A stretch of DNA of 64,000 nt from Sphingopyxis lindanitolerans. Its GTDB lineage: Bacteria; Pseudomonadota; Alphaproteobacteria; Sphingomonadales; Sphingomonadaceae. Below the pieces are notes generated by a model. It made no database searches, was not told the DNA's origin, and saw only the letters and a list, made by a program, of their open reading frames with translations. Of the stretch, positions 52,150-64,000 are shown piece after piece. Position 1 is the stretch's first letter; every line of letters begins with the position of its first letter. The translations under genes were made by a program, and so were the position numbers. Location: assembly GCF_002993885.1 (NCBI RefSeq), contig NZ_CM009578.1:3925569-3989568 (forward strand), given 5' to 3'.

Positions 52150-52491
52150 TCAGTTCACATCCGCGCGCGCGCCCATCGCGCGGATCATCGGCAGATAATC
52201 CTCGGCGGCGATCGATTTTTCGAATTGCACGCCGGTTTTGCCGCCGAGCGACCAGATCACCTTTGCCGCTGTGCGTCCGATGATCGGCATGCGGAAGACG
52301 ACGAGGTCGCCGATCTCCAGCCCGCGTTCATAGCGCATCAGCAGGCCGTCGGCGCTGATATTGACGCAGGTGCACATTTCCTGCCGCCCGTCGGGCAGCA
52401 CGAACGGCAGCCGACAATAGACGTCGCTACGCGGGGCAATTCGCTGGTCGAGCCCGACATAATGGGCCTTGCTGGTGTCAATCTTACGCAT
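52150..52491 (-). CDS. PilZ domain protein
   Basis: 113 residues from ATG 52491. APRSDVYCRLPFVLPDG at the N-terminus gives a degenerate R-x-x-x-R region (RIAPR), then CVNISADGLLMRYERGLEIG (the D/N-x-S-x-x-G motif) and VIWSLGGKTGVQFEKSI. PilZ proteins bind c-di-GMP; the binding arginines here are only partly conserved, so binding is uncertain. It is close to the EAL gene in function but not in the same operon. Confidence 0.85.
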   Translation of the reverse strand: MRKIDTSKAHYVGLDQRIAPRSDVYCRLPFVLPDGRQEMCTCVNISADGLLMRYERGLEIGDLVVFRMPIIGRTAAKVIWSLGGKTGVQFEKSIAAEDYLPMIRAMGARADVN

Positions 52492-52567
52492 ACGTCCCGG
52501 ACCTTTGTGGTTTGCGACAGATCGTTCTACGCGATTGCTGAAGAATCGGTAAATGCTCTTTGCCGCA

Positions 52568-53794
52568 TCAGCGGGTCACGAGGCCGTGTTTCTTCGATCC
52601 CAGGCTGACCGGAACATCGGTGTCGACGGGCTGAATCCGATATTGCGGATCGCGGATCACGGCCCCGTCGATCCTGACCGCGCCCTCGTCGAGCTTGCGC
52701 CGCGCTTCCTTGTTCGACGCCGCGAAGCCGAGTTCGCGCAGCGCATCGACGATCGTGATGCCATCGGCGCCCGCGTTCGCCTGCGGCAGATCTCCACCAA
52801 TCTGCCCCTTTTCAAAGGTTTGCGTCGCAGTCTCGGCGGCAGTCTTTGCGGCGTCGGCGCCGCGGCACAGCGCGGTCGCCTCGTTCGCGAGGATCTTCTT
52901 CGCCTCGTTGATCTCGGCGCCTTCGAGCGCTTCGAGGCGCGCGATCTCGTCGAGCGGCAGGTCGGTGAACAGCTTCAGGAACTTGCCGACGTCGCGGTCG
53001 TCGCAGTTGCGCCAATATTGCCAGTAATCGAAATGAGGCAGCTGTCCCGAATTGAGCCACACGGCGCCCGCCGCGGTCTTGCCCATTTTGGCACCCGCCG
53101 CCGTCGTCAGCAGCGGAGTCGTCAAACCATAGAGGTCCGCGCCGTCCATCCGGCGGCCAAGCTCCATTCCGTTGACGATGTTGCCCCACTGGTCCGACCC
53201 GCCCATCTGAAGCCGCACGCCGCGCTCCTTCGACAGGTGGCGGAAGTCGTATCCCTGGAGGATCATATAGTTGAATTCGAGGAAGGTCATCGGCTGTTCG
53301 CGATCGAGCCGCAGCTTGACCGAATCGAAGGTCATCATGCGGTTGATCGTGAAATGGGTGCCGACTTCCTGGAGCAATTCGATATAGCCCAGCTTGCCGA
53401 GCCAGTCCTGGTTGTCGACCATCACCGCATCGGTCGGACCGTCGCCAAAGGTCAGGAAATGCTGGAAGATGCTGAAGATCGACGCGATGTTCGCGGCGAT
53501 CGTCTCGTCCGACAGCATCTTGCGGCTTTCGTCGCGCCCCGTGGGGTCGCCGATCCTCGTCGTGCCGCCGCCCATCAGCACGACGGGCTTGTGCCCCGTC
53601 TGTTGCAGGCGGCGCAGCATCATGATCTGGACGAGGCTGCCGACGTGCAGGCTCGGCGCGGTCGCGTCGAAACCGATATATCCCGGGACGACCTGCTTCG
53701 CGGCGAGCGCATCGAGCCCTTCCGCATCGGTCATCTGATGGATATAGCCTCGCTCGTCGAGCAGGCGCAGCAGGTCGGATTTATGGTTGGTCAT
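52568..53794 (-). CDS. tyrS: Tyrosyl-tRNA synthetase
   Basis: 408 residues from ATG 53794 ([20 protein letters not shown]); an extended frame to 53875 has no start support. [20 protein letters not shown] is the HIGH-type motif (H-V-G), [20 protein letters not shown] the tyrosine/ATP site, and [15 protein letters not shown] the KMSKS variant (KMGKT; E. coli TyrRS has KFGKT). The C-terminal S4 domain ([20 protein letters not shown]) binds the tRNA. It charges tRNA-Tyr. A divergent DOMON-like gene starts 42 bp away. Confidence 0.97.
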   Translation of the reverse strand: MTNHKSDLLRLLDERGYIHQMTDAEGLDALAAKQVVPGYIGFDATAPSLHVGSLVQIMMLRRLQQTGHKPVVLMGGGTTRIGDPTGRDESRKMLSDETIAANIASIFSIFQHFLTFGDGPTDAVMVDNQDWLGKLGYIELLQEVGTHFTINRMMTFDSVKLRLDREQPMTFLEFNYMILQGYDFRHLSKERGVRLQMGGSDQWGNIVNGMELGRRMDGADLYGLTTPLLTTAAGAKMGKTAAGAVWLNSGQLPHFDYWQYWRNCDDRDVGKFLKLFTDLPLDEIARLEALEGAEINEAKKILANEATALCRGADAAKTAAETATQTFEKGQIGGDLPQANAGADGITIVDALRELGFAASNKEARRKLDEGAVRIDGAVIRDPQYRIQPVDTDVPVSLGSKKHGLVTR

Positions 53795-53835
53795 GGCGGC
53801 CGGGCGCTTAGCATGAGGTTTGCGATTTGGATAGC

Positions 53836-54384
53836 ATGTGCAGGGAACTGATCTGCCACCCCGACACGCCTGCAAGGGCCGTGCGGTCGATCGTGGTCCA
53901 AGTGGAGTTGTCGTTCGATGATGGCTTCGCCTTGAACTTCGTCGTCGATGGAGAGATTGGCGCGATCGTGCTGCCGCGAGGTGAGGGCGAACTGGTCATC
54001 GCCGACAGCGGGGCCGACGGGCTTTGGCAGAGTACCTGCTTCGAGGCTTTCCTGACCGAAGAAGGCCAGCCCGACTATACCGAGTTCAACTATGCCCCCG
54101 ACGGCCGCTGGGCCTGTTACCAGTTCGACGATTATCGCTCGCTGCTGCGCGCCGACCAGCTTGCCCCTTGGCGGATGGAGGCCGAGCGGAGCGCTGATAG
54201 CTATGCGCTGCGCATCGAGCCGGGGATTTTCCCCGACAAGGGCTCGAAGCTCGCGCTGTCGGCGGTGATCGAGGAGGTCGACGGCGCCAAAAGCTATTGG
54301 GCACTATGCCATCCGCCCGGAAAGCCCGACTTCCATCATCCCGATTGCTTTAGGGTGACACTTGGGGCACCCGACGCGGCATGA
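53836..54384 (+). CDS. DOMON-like domain-containing protein
   Basis: 182 residues from ATG 53836. [39 protein letters not shown] and [32 protein letters not shown] are the conserved stretches of a beta-sandwich family annotated as DOMON-like in proteobacteria; function not established. No signal peptide. Its last bases overlap the start of the NamZ-like gene (ATGA), so they are co-translated. Confidence 0.8.
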   Translation: MCRELICHPDTPARAVRSIVVQVELSFDDGFALNFVVDGEIGAIVLPRGEGELVIADSGADGLWQSTCFEAFLTEEGQPDYTEFNYAPDGRWACYQFDDYRSLLRADQLAPWRMEAERSADSYALRIEPGIFPDKGSKLALSAVIEEVDGAKSYWALCHPPGKPDFHHPDCFRVTLGAPDAA

Positions 54385-55589
54385 CGATCCTGTTCGGCAT
54401 CGACCGCCTGCTCGCCGATCCCGCGCTTCGCGCTCCGCTGGAGGGAAAGCGCGTCGCGTTGCTCGCGCATCCGGCCTCGGTCACTGCCGACCTGACGCAC
54501 AGCCTCGACGCGCTCGTCGCGGCGGGGGTGAATCTCAGCGCGGTGTTCGGCCCGCAGCACGGCGTGCGCGGCGACCTTCAGGACAATATGATGGAGTCGC
54601 CCGACTTCACCGATCCGACCTATGGCATGCCGGTGTTCAGCCTCTATGGAGAGGTGCGGCGGCCGAGCGGCCAGTCGATGCACAGTTTCGACGTGATGCT
54701 CGTCGACCTTCAGGATCTTGGCTGCCGCATCTACACCTATGTCACGACCCTGCTCTACATCCTCGAAGCCGCGGCGGCGCATGGCAAGGCGGTGTGGGTG
54801 CTCGACCGGCCGAACCCGGCGGGGCGTCCGGTCGAAGGGACGCGGCTGCGCGCCGGTTGGGAAAGCTTCGTCGGCGCGGGGCCGATGGCGATGCGTCACG
54901 GGCTGACGATGGGCGAGATGGGGCATTGGTTCCTCCGCCATTTCGGCCTCGACGTCGACTATCGCGTGATCGGGATGGAAGGGTGGCAGCCCGATGGCCC
55001 CGGCTTCGGCTGGCCCACCGACCGCGTCTGGATCAACCCCAGCCCCAATGCCGCGAACGTCAATATGGCGCGCGCCTATGCGGGGACCGTGATGGTCGAG
55101 GGCGCGACCTTGAGCGAGGGCAGGGGAACGACGCGCCCGCTCGAACTGTTTGGCGCGCCCGACATCGACGCCAAGGCGGTGATCGCCGAAATGCACCGGA
55201 TCGCGCCCGAATGGCTCGCGGGGTGCAAGCTCCGCGATATCTGGTTCCAGCCGACCTTTCACAAGCATGCCGGGCAGCTCAACAACGGTGTCCATATCCA
55301 TGCCGAGGGGGCGTGGTACGATCACGCGGCGTTCCGCCCGTGGCGGGTGCAGGCGCTGGGGTTCAAGGCGATCCGCAGCCTCTATCCCGATTATCCGATC
55401 TGGCGCGGCACGGATTTCCAATATGAATATACCGACGATGTGCTCGCGATCGACGTGATCAACGGCGGGCCGGATTTGCGCCTATGGGTCGACGATGCGG
55501 GCGCGGCGCCGGGCGACCTCGACGCCCTGGCGCTGCCCGACGAGGCGGGATGGCGCGATGAGATTGGGGATTTGCTGATTTATCGATAA
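54381..55589 (+). CDS. DUF1343 exo-beta-N-acetylmuramidase (NamZ-like)
   Basis: 402 residues. VFGPQHGVRGDLQDNMMESP, FDVMLVDLQDLGCRIYTYVT, WVLDRPNPAGRPVEGTRLR, WIDL-like and TFHKHAGQLNNGVHIHAEGA segments are those conserved in the DUF1343 family, whose Bacillus member NamZ cleaves terminal MurNAc from peptidoglycan fragments. No signal peptide is evident here, so action on imported muropeptide fragments in the cytoplasm is possible. The assignment is by family; gene context gives no further peptidoglycan-recycling genes. Confidence 0.87.
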   Translation: MTILFGIDRLLADPALRAPLEGKRVALLAHPASVTADLTHSLDALVAAGVNLSAVFGPQHGVRGDLQDNMMESPDFTDPTYGMPVFSLYGEVRRPSGQSMHSFDVMLVDLQDLGCRIYTYVTTLLYILEAAAAHGKAVWVLDRPNPAGRPVEGTRLRAGWESFVGAGPMAMRHGLTMGEMGHWFLRHFGLDVDYRVIGMEGWQPDGPGFGWPTDRVWINPSPNAANVNMARAYAGTVMVEGATLSEGRGTTRPLELFGAPDIDAKAVIAEMHRIAPEWLAGCKLRDIWFQPTFHKHAGQLNNGVHIHAEGAWYDHAAFRPWRVQALGFKAIRSLYPDYPIWRGTDFQYEYTDDVLAIDVINGGPDLRLWVDDAGAAPGDLDALALPDEAGWRDEIGDLLIYR

Positions 55590-55594
55590 GGGGG

Positions 55595-56611
55595 ATGGCG
55601 ATGCTGAGGGGGAGACGATGTCTTGCGGTGGTCGCTGGTGCGACCCTCGCGTTTCCGATTGCGGGTTGCGCGGCCAAGGAGCCCGCTGCCTATGTGGAGC
55701 GTGAGGTCATCACGCTGCCTATTCCAGGCGGGACCGATTACGAAAGTCTGAAGCAATCCGATCGCTATATCGTCGACTTGCTTCGGAAAAGAGCGACGGA
55801 AGAGGCACGCGACGCCAAATATCAGCCGCAGGTTGGCAGTTATAGCATGTTTCCTGCCGACTCTTCGCGCCCGTGGGTCGTTATTGGCGCGGTAACACCC
55901 AGCAAGGGCGTGTTCTACGCGAGGCCCTACGGCCATTATGCAACGCTCGACGATTATAATCATGGCCGGATCGAGCAGCGCAACGGCAAGATCGACGTGT
56001 GCCGAATGGAAATCCAATGGGACCGGCTTCCGGGCGGGCCGGTAGCGCCGGGGATGATCTGGGTGGGCATGTCCATGTCGGGCGTCGATTGTCAGCCGCC
56101 GACGACTGAACAACTGGCCATGCTGGACGAATGGAAGACCCGCAAGGCGAAACCGGATTATACCGTTGAAGGCAGGACTTCGGATGGCAAGATAAACGTC
56201 TCGCTGTTCCGGGAAATTCGGCCGAAACGGTGGGTCTACAGGCCCTTCGATGCCGTTGCGGCTTCGACCAAAATCATGGAAGCCGGTGACGGTGTGAAAT
56301 GGGCAATACCCTTGATCGACGATAGCCGAACCGCATCGGTCGTCGCGACGCGGCGTGGGCGATTGTTAGTCTATTTTGCTGACCCGTCTTACGCGAGCGC
56401 GCGCGACTTCGAGAAGCTGATGTGCGTTGCCGATGGGCTGTCATGGGCGGAGGTTGCGACAGAGCCCCGTACGCCCGGTATGCGGACCGCCCGCCGCCTT
56501 TGCGGCGATCTTTTCAACCAATATGAGAAACGTTACTTCGAAGAGTTGGAGCGCGAATTTAAGGATGCGCCGCCTGACATCCAATCGATCCCGATGACGC
56601 CCCGAAACTGA
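55595..56611 (+). CDS. Hypothetical lipoprotein
   Basis: 338 residues (ATG 55595; ATG 55601 is equally placed to the AAGGGGG site). Signal peptide with lipobox FPIAGC near residue 24. The mature protein shows no known domain; it has repeated Trp/Tyr-rich strands (WVVIGAVTPSKGVFYARPYG, ICRMEIQWDRLPGG-type) and a C-terminal charged helix. It lies 5 bp after the NamZ-like gene and 13 bp before the M24 peptidase, so an operon of cell-envelope functions is plausible. Confidence 0.65.
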   Translation: MAMLRGRRCLAVVAGATLAFPIAGCAAKEPAAYVEREVITLPIPGGTDYESLKQSDRYIVDLLRKRATEEARDAKYQPQVGSYSMFPADSSRPWVVIGAVTPSKGVFYARPYGHYATLDDYNHGRIEQRNGKIDVCRMEIQWDRLPGGPVAPGMIWVGMSMSGVDCQPPTTEQLAMLDEWKTRKAKPDYTVEGRTSDGKINVSLFREIRPKRWVYRPFDAVAASTKIMEAGDGVKWAIPLIDDSRTASVVATRRGRLLVYFADPSYASARDFEKLMCVADGLSWAEVATEPRTPGMRTARRLCGDLFNQYEKRYFEELEREFKDAPPDIQSIPMTPRN

Positions 56612-56624
56612 CGGACGATTGACG

Positions 56625-57853
56625 ATGCAGCGTAGGCATTTCCTCGGTACGGCAGCGCTCAGCGGGATCGCTGCGACCTTGCCTGCCTCCGTGTTCGCAG
56701 CGGACACCGCGAACCTCCCCAACCTCGCCGCCAAGGCGGTGCCGATCGGGACGGACGAGCGTAGAACGCGGATCGCCAAGGCGAAGGAGTTGATGCGCGC
56801 AAACGATATCGGGGCGCTGCTGATCGAGCCGGGGTCGAGCCTGATCTATTTCACCGGGGTCGAATGGTGGCGGAGCGAGCGGCTGACCGCCGCGGTGCTG
56901 ACCCGCGAGGGTGAGATTGCGATCGTCACGCCTTTCTTTGAGGAACCGTCGGTGCGCGAAACGCTGGGCGTTTCGGCCGAGGTGTTGACCTGGAACGAGG
57001 ATGAAAATCCGCTCGCGGCGGTCGCGGCCTGGCTCGGCAAGCGCGGGCTCGCCAAGGGACGGATCGGGGTCGAGGAGACGGTGCGTTATTTCGCTGTCGA
57101 CGGCTTGCAAAAGGGGATGCCGAGCGCGACGGTGGTCAACGGCGCGCCAGTCGTGCGCGGCTGCCGGATGCACAAGTCGGCGGCCGAAATCGCGCTGATG
57201 CAGATCGCCAACGACATCACCGTCGCCGCCTATCGCCACACCGCGCCGCGCATCGAGGCGGGGATGACGCCCGCCGACATCGGCGCGATCATGCGCGCCG
57301 CGACCGTCGCGCTCGGCGGCAACAGCGAGTTCGAGCTGATCCTGCTCGGCGAGGCGAGCGCCTATCCGCATGGGTCAGGCAAGCCGCAGACGGTGCGGAA
57401 TGGCGAGGTCGTGCTGATGGATTGCGGCGCGACGGTGCACGGCTATCAGTCCGACATTTCGCGGACCTTCGTCTATGGCAAGGCGTCCCCGCGCCAGCGG
57501 CAGGTGTGGGACGAGATGCGCAAGGGGCAGGATGTCGCCTTCGCCGCGGCGAAGCTCGGCACACCGGCGGGGCAGGTCGACGACGCGGTGCGCGCCTTTT
57601 ACCAGAATCTCGGCTGGGGGCCGGGCTATCGGCTTCCGGGCACCTCGCATCGCACCGGCCATGGCATCGGCCTTGACGGGCACGAGCCGGTGAACCTGGT
57701 GCATGGCGAAACGACGAAGCTGGCGCCCGGCATGTGCTTTTCGAACGAACCCGGCCTCTATATTCCCGGCGCGTTCGGCATCCGCATCGAGGATTGCTTT
57801 CATATGACCGAGACGGGACCAAAGTGGTTCAGCGAGCCGCCGCCGTCGATCGA

Positions 57854-57869
<16 letters not shown>
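56625..57869 (+). CDS. M24 family metallopeptidase (Xaa-Pro aminopeptidase type)
   Basis: 414 residues from ATG 56625. The N-terminus [20 protein letters not shown] is a Tat signal (RRHFLG) so the enzyme is exported. The pita-bread metal ligands are [10 protein letters not shown] (Asp), [10 protein letters not shown] (Asp), [12 protein letters not shown] (His), [10 protein letters not shown] (Glu) and [11 protein letters not shown] (Glu). It removes N-terminal residues preceding proline or is a dipeptidase of that clan. The stop overlaps the convergent uvrA stop by 16 bp. Confidence 0.93.
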
Positions 57870-60781
<2,912 letters not shown>

Positions 60782-60833
60782 TGGCAACATCCATGCGGAC
60801 GGGAAATATGGCTGCGATTCATGGGAGGGCTAT

Positions 60834-60848
60834 GTTCCAGATTTGTTC
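60834..60848. promoter_or_regulatory. Alphaproteobacterial SOS box (LexA site) for uvrA
   Basis: GTTC-CAGATTT-GTTC is an exact GTTCN7GTTC direct repeat, the LexA operator of alphaproteobacteria. It is centred about 60 bp before the uvrA ATG, overlapping where its promoter should be, so uvrA is likely SOS-induced. Confidence 0.85.
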
Positions 60849-61011
60849 TAAACGCGCAAGGGGCCGTTTCGCGCTGCTTCGCCGCTTAGATAGGGTGACG
60901 GGCGGCGCGTCGCAATGCGGAGGCTTTCCACCAACATCCCAAAGGCTTCGACCAATGCCCGGCGGTTCGCTTGACCCCGCGGTGCGGTAGGCGGACAAGT
61001 TGGGCCATGTC

Positions 61012-61032
61012 CGCCGTCCCGAGGGGACGGCG
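61012..61032 (+). other. Hairpin in the 5' leader of the M13 peptidase gene
   Basis: CGCCGTCCC (61012-61020) pairs with GGGACGGCG (61024-61032) around a GAG loop, 21 bp before the start codon and its ribosome-binding site. It could affect mRNA stability or translation. The flanking 60849-61011 has no gene. Confidence 0.5.
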
Positions 61033-61053
61033 CGAGCGTGAGGAGACTGGGGA

Positions 61054-63138
61054 ATGAAGAATTTTTTTGCAGGGGCCGCCGGCCTCGCGCTGGCGGCCGC
61101 GTTGGCCGCGGCGCCGGCTTTGGCGAAGGGTGACGGCGTCGCGAAGACGCTGCTCGCCGAGGCGGACGGCAGCGGCGCCGCGCCCGCGGCGGATGACGGG
61201 TCGCTCAAGGCGCTCACCTTCGGTACTTGGGGCGTCGATCTGGGCGCCCGCGACACATCGGTCAATCCGGGCGACGATTTCGACAAATATGCCAACGGCG
61301 GCTGGTTCGCGCGCACCGAGATTCCGGCCGACCAGGCGTCGGCGGGGGTCGATTACGACGTCTATAATCTGACCCAGCGGCAGCTTCGCCAGCTCGTCAC
61401 CGGCGCCGCGGCGACCAGCCAGGTTGGCGGCCTCTATCACAGCTTCATGGACGAAGCGCGCATCGACGCGCTTGGCGCGAAGCCGCTGATGGCCGACATC
61501 GCGACGGTAGAGGCGATCAAGGACAGGGGCGAGATGGCGCGCTTCATGGGCGCGTCGCAAGGCACGTTCGGCGCCTCGATCGTTGGCGGCGGACCCTATG
61601 CCGACAGCGCCGATCCGACGATGAACATACTCTGGCTCGGGCAAGGTGGCCTCGGGCTTCCCGATCGCGACTATTATCTGAACGATGCCTTCAAGGCGCA
61701 ACGCGACGCCTATCGCGCCTATGTCGCTCGCACGATGAAGATGATCGGCAATCCGGCGCCCGAAAAGGCAGCCGACACGATCCTGGCGTTCGAGACCGAG
61801 GTTGCAAAGGCGAGCTGGGCGATCGCCGACCGCCGCGACATCGGCAAGATCAACAATCCGATGTCGTCGATCGAACTTGCCGCCTATGCGCCCGGACTCG
61901 ACTGGAACGCCTGGTTCGCGGGCGCGAGCATCGGGCCGCAGAAGCGAATCATCGTCAACGAAAATACCGCGATCCGCGACATCGCGGCGCTCTATGCCAA
62001 GACCCCGCTCGACACGCTCAAGCTGTGGCAGGAATTTCACGTCGCCGACAATGCGGCGAATTATCTGTCGAAGGATTGGGTCGACAGCCGCTTTGAATAT
62101 ACGAAGGCGCTGAGCGGCGTGTCCGAACTACGCCCGCGCTGGAAGCGCGGCCTGCAACTCGTCGACGGCAGCCTCGGCGAACTGGTTGGCGAGGAATATG
62201 CGAAGCGATATTTCCCGGCGAGTGCCAAGGCGAAGATGGAAACGCTCGTCGCGAACCTGAAACTGTCGATGGGCGACCGCATCCGCAACAATGACTGGAT
62301 GGCGCCCGAAACCAAAACCGCGGCGCTTGCGAAGCTCGACAAGATGGACGTCATGGTCGGTTATCCCGACAAATGGCGCGACTATTCGGGCCTCAAGGTC
62401 GATCCGACCGATCTCTATGGCAATGTGAAGCGCAGCGCGGCGTTCGAATATGCCTATGCGCTGTCCGATCTCGACAAGCCGGTCGACCGCAAGAAATGGG
62501 CGATGAACCCGCAGGAGGTCAACGCCTATAACGGGTTCCTCGAAAACAAGATCGTGTTCCCGGCTGGCATATTGCAGGCGCCCTATTTTAGCGAGAGTGT
62601 CGACGACGCCGTCAACTATGGGGCGATCGGGGCGGTCATTGGGCACGAGATCAGCCATGGCTTCGATGACCAGGGGCGCAAGGTTGATGCCAATGGCGCG
62701 GTGCGTGATTGGTGGACAACGGCCGACGCCAAGCGCTTCGACGATCAAGCGAAGGGGTTCGGCGCACAATATGCGACCTATGAGGCGGCGCCGGGCGCGT
62801 TCATCAATCCCGACCTGACGATGGGGGAAAATATCGCCGATCTTGCGGGGCTGGAGGTCGCCTATGACGCCTATCACCGCGCGCTGGGCGGCAAGGACGC
62901 GCCGGTGATCGACGGGCTGACCGGCGACCAGCGCTTTTTCCTCGCCTTTGCGCAGGCCTGGCGCGACAAGGCGCGCGAAGATGCGATCAAGACGCAGGTG
63001 GCGAGCAACGAGCATAGCCCGGCCCGCTGGCGGATCATCGGGCCGCTGCGCAACGTCGATGCCTGGTACAAGGCGTTCAACGTCACGCCCGCCGCCAAAT
63101 ATTATCTGAAGCCCGCGGATCGCACCCGGATCTGGTAA
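61054..63138 (+). CDS. M13 family metallopeptidase (PepO/neprilysin-like)
   Basis: 694 residues from ATG 61054 (GAGGAGACTGGGGA upstream). The signal peptide ends ALAAAPALAKG, so it is exported. The catalytic zinc motif is AVIGHEISHGFDDQGRKVDA (H-E-x-x-H), the third ligand Glu is in MGENIADLAGLEVAYDA, and the substrate-binding N-A-Y/F segment is EVNAYNGFLENKIVFPAGIL. The C-terminal GPLRNVDAWYKAFNVTP and the R-x-W end are typical. It degrades short peptides in the periplasm or at the membrane. Confidence 0.96.
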   Translation: MKNFFAGAAGLALAAALAAAPALAKGDGVAKTLLAEADGSGAAPAADDGSLKALTFGTWGVDLGARDTSVNPGDDFDKYANGGWFARTEIPADQASAGVDYDVYNLTQRQLRQLVTGAAATSQVGGLYHSFMDEARIDALGAKPLMADIATVEAIKDRGEMARFMGASQGTFGASIVGGGPYADSADPTMNILWLGQGGLGLPDRDYYLNDAFKAQRDAYRAYVARTMKMIGNPAPEKAADTILAFETEVAKASWAIADRRDIGKINNPMSSIELAAYAPGLDWNAWFAGASIGPQKRIIVNENTAIRDIAALYAKTPLDTLKLWQEFHVADNAANYLSKDWVDSRFEYTKALSGVSELRPRWKRGLQLVDGSLGELVGEEYAKRYFPASAKAKMETLVANLKLSMGDRIRNNDWMAPETKTAALAKLDKMDVMVGYPDKWRDYSGLKVDPTDLYGNVKRSAAFEYAYALSDLDKPVDRKKWAMNPQEVNAYNGFLENKIVFPAGILQAPYFSESVDDAVNYGAIGAVIGHEISHGFDDQGRKVDANGAVRDWWTTADAKRFDDQAKGFGAQYATYEAAPGAFINPDLTMGENIADLAGLEVAYDAYHRALGGKDAPVIDGLTGDQRFFLAFAQAWRDKAREDAIKTQVASNEHSPARWRIIGPLRNVDAWYKAFNVTPAAKYYLKPADRTRIW

Positions 63139-63284
63139 CGTCTGTTCAGCGATGGCGGGCGCGGCCGATGGTCGCCCCGCCATCGCCGCCAGCGCAGCGC
63201 CGCTGCGTCAAACCCGTGCGGTCGGGAACGACGAGCCGGGCAAAACGTTGGACTGCGTGTGTCTGGATGGACAGGAGAGCTTCG

Positions 63285-63650
63285 ATGATCAGGATGATTT
63301 TGACGGCCAGTGCGGCCATGGCGCTGTTCGCCGCGGGCCAAGCGGCCGCGATGCAGAACAATCCCGACGGGACGACGGCGGAGGAGCGCTCGAACACGGC
63401 TCGGCTCAACGCCGACCAGCTGGCGAAGGCCAAGGCCGAAACCCAGACCTATGAAGCCGAAGTCGCGGCGCGCGACCAGCAGGAAGCTGCCACGCACTCC
63501 GAGTTCGCCAAGGAAACCGAGGCGTATGAGGCCGAAAAGGCGCGCGTGGCCGCGCTGTCGGCCGAAGAGCGGATCCAGTGGGAGGCCGATGTCGCGGCCT
63601 GCAAGGGCGGCGATACGACGCGCTGCGCGAAGCCGCAGCCCCAGAATTGA
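63285..63650 (+). CDS. Hypothetical secreted helical protein
   Basis: 121 residues from ATG 63285, behind CAGGAGAG; the frame is open 117 bp further upstream without support. Signal peptide ending AGQAAA (MIRMILTASAAMALFAAGQA). The mature part is a long charged coiled-coil (SNTARLNADQLAKAKAETQT, YEAEVAARDQQEAATHSEFA, VAALSAEERIQWEADVAACK) ending with two Cys separated by seven residues. Found in sphingomonads beside diverse genes; no known function. Confidence 0.78.
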   Translation: MIRMILTASAAMALFAAGQAAAMQNNPDGTTAEERSNTARLNADQLAKAKAETQTYEAEVAARDQQEAATHSEFAKETEAYEAEKARVAALSAEERIQWEADVAACKGGDTTRCAKPQPQN

Positions 63651-63664
63651 TGCGTTAACGGTCG

Positions 63665-64000
63665 CTATTGCGCGACGGCAGGAGGCTCCGGCGGTTCGCC
63701 GGGGCCTTTTTGCCGTGGCTCGGGCGACGGTTTTGGCGATGTGGACGGCTCGCGCGTCGCGGGAGGGGGAAGCGCGACGGGCATGACCATCGCCGGCAGG
63801 GTGCGCGGCTCGGGGGCAGGGCGGGGCTGGGGATCGGGAAGGCGGCCGCCATATTGATAATCGTCCGTCGGTTCGGGCGCCGGTTCGGGCGTCGGCCCGA
63901 CATCGTCATCGACGTGGCCCAATTCACGAAAAGCGTCGCTCATCCGGTGATCGTGCCGGGCCTTCAGCCGCGCGGCGACGCCATAGCTGTCGGCGCAGTC
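63665..64000 (-). CDS. Proline-rich hypothetical protein (5' end beyond the window)
   Basis: The minus frame is open from base 64000 to the stop at 63665 (111 residues visible). The first visible part, DCADSYGVAARLKARHDHRM, is followed by a long Pro/Glu-rich tail (PTPEPAPEPTDDYQYGGRLP). The internal ATG at 63943 is not a likely start because the frame continues upstream. Proline-rich tails often span the periplasm or mediate interactions; the fold of the missing part is unknown. Confidence 0.55.
   Translation of the reverse strand, partial: DCADSYGVAARLKARHDHRMSDAFRELGHVDDDVGPTPEPAPEPTDDYQYGGRLPDPQPRPAPEPRTLPAMVMPVALPPPATREPSTSPKPSPEPRQKGPGEPPEPPAVAQ
63684..63711 (+). terminator. Rho-independent-type terminator
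   Basis: GGCTCCGGCG-GTT-CGCCGGGGCC (63684-63706; one G-T mismatch pair) followed by TTTTT (63707-63711), 34 bp after the stop of the gene at 63285. It lies inside the 3' end of the opposing minus-strand gene. Confidence 0.8.

Overview
This window looks like chromosomal DNA from a GC-rich alphaproteobacterium of the sphingomonad group (Sphingopyxis/Sphingobium/Novosphingobium type). The evidence is the set of core genes (mfd, sdhE, recG, uvrA, tyrS, nadK, moaA), a SciP/DUF1153 cell-cycle regulator, a TonB receptor attached to an aromatic/lipid-type catabolic cluster, sphingomonad-style palindromic intergenic repeats, and an alphaproteobacterial GTTC-N7-GTTC SOS box in front of uvrA. The genus is inference; no rRNA gene is present.

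Layout. (1) 1-2.8 kb: end of a mannitol-dehydrogenase-family gene, a Tat-exported PhoD phosphatase and a ROK sugar kinase. (2) 2.9-9.2 kb: a decayed, low-gene-density region. It holds a frameshifted and truncated IS110 transposase, a small nucleotidyltransferase-like gene, and a chain of broken genes joined end to end (fumarylacetoacetate hydrolase, prolyl oligopeptidase, class V aminotransferase, Rieske oxygenase, FAD oxidoreductase). It also has one intact SRPBCC gene, an orphan AbiEi-type winged-helix protein and an excisionase-like remnant. (3) 9.25-34.4 kb: a large CoA-thioester catabolic cluster with its own IclR and TetR regulators, TonB receptor, MFS permease, acyl-CoA ligase, alpha-methylacyl-CoA racemase-like enzyme, five acyl-CoA dehydrogenase-type flavoproteins (one frameshifted), an SDR/MaoC pair, a thiolase beside an HMG-CoA-synthase-like/DUF35 fusion, a CoA-transferase, a crotonase, an amidohydrolase/DUF59 pair and an esterase. 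(4) 34.4-35.8 kb: a MITE-like inverted-repeat element and an IS91-type remnant. (5) 36-42.2 kb: a PAS-LuxR regulator, a run of small stress-type proteins, a truncated catalase, pieces of a dead diguanylate cyclase gene, and a SciP-like regulator. (6) 42.7-64 kb: housekeeping DNA with tRNA-Asn, nadK, moaA, a GGDEF/EAL protein, mfd-sdhE, recG, a PilZ protein, tyrS, a NamZ-like muramidase, an M24 peptidase, uvrA and an M13 peptidase.

How the 9-34 kb cluster may work (inference): an unknown hydrophobic or branched/alicyclic compound enters through the TonB receptor and MFS permease. It may be hydroxylated by the acyl-CoA-dehydrogenase-like flavoprotein and cut by the esterase, then thioesterified by the ligase, epimerised by the racemase-like enzyme, and shortened by beta-oxidation with ring or branch cleavage by the thiolase/HMGCS-like/DUF35 pair and CoA-transferase. 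Two recurring palindromic motifs, one in four promoter regions and one in four partly different ones, suggest that IclR and TetR divide control of the cluster. The substrate cannot be named from sequence alone.
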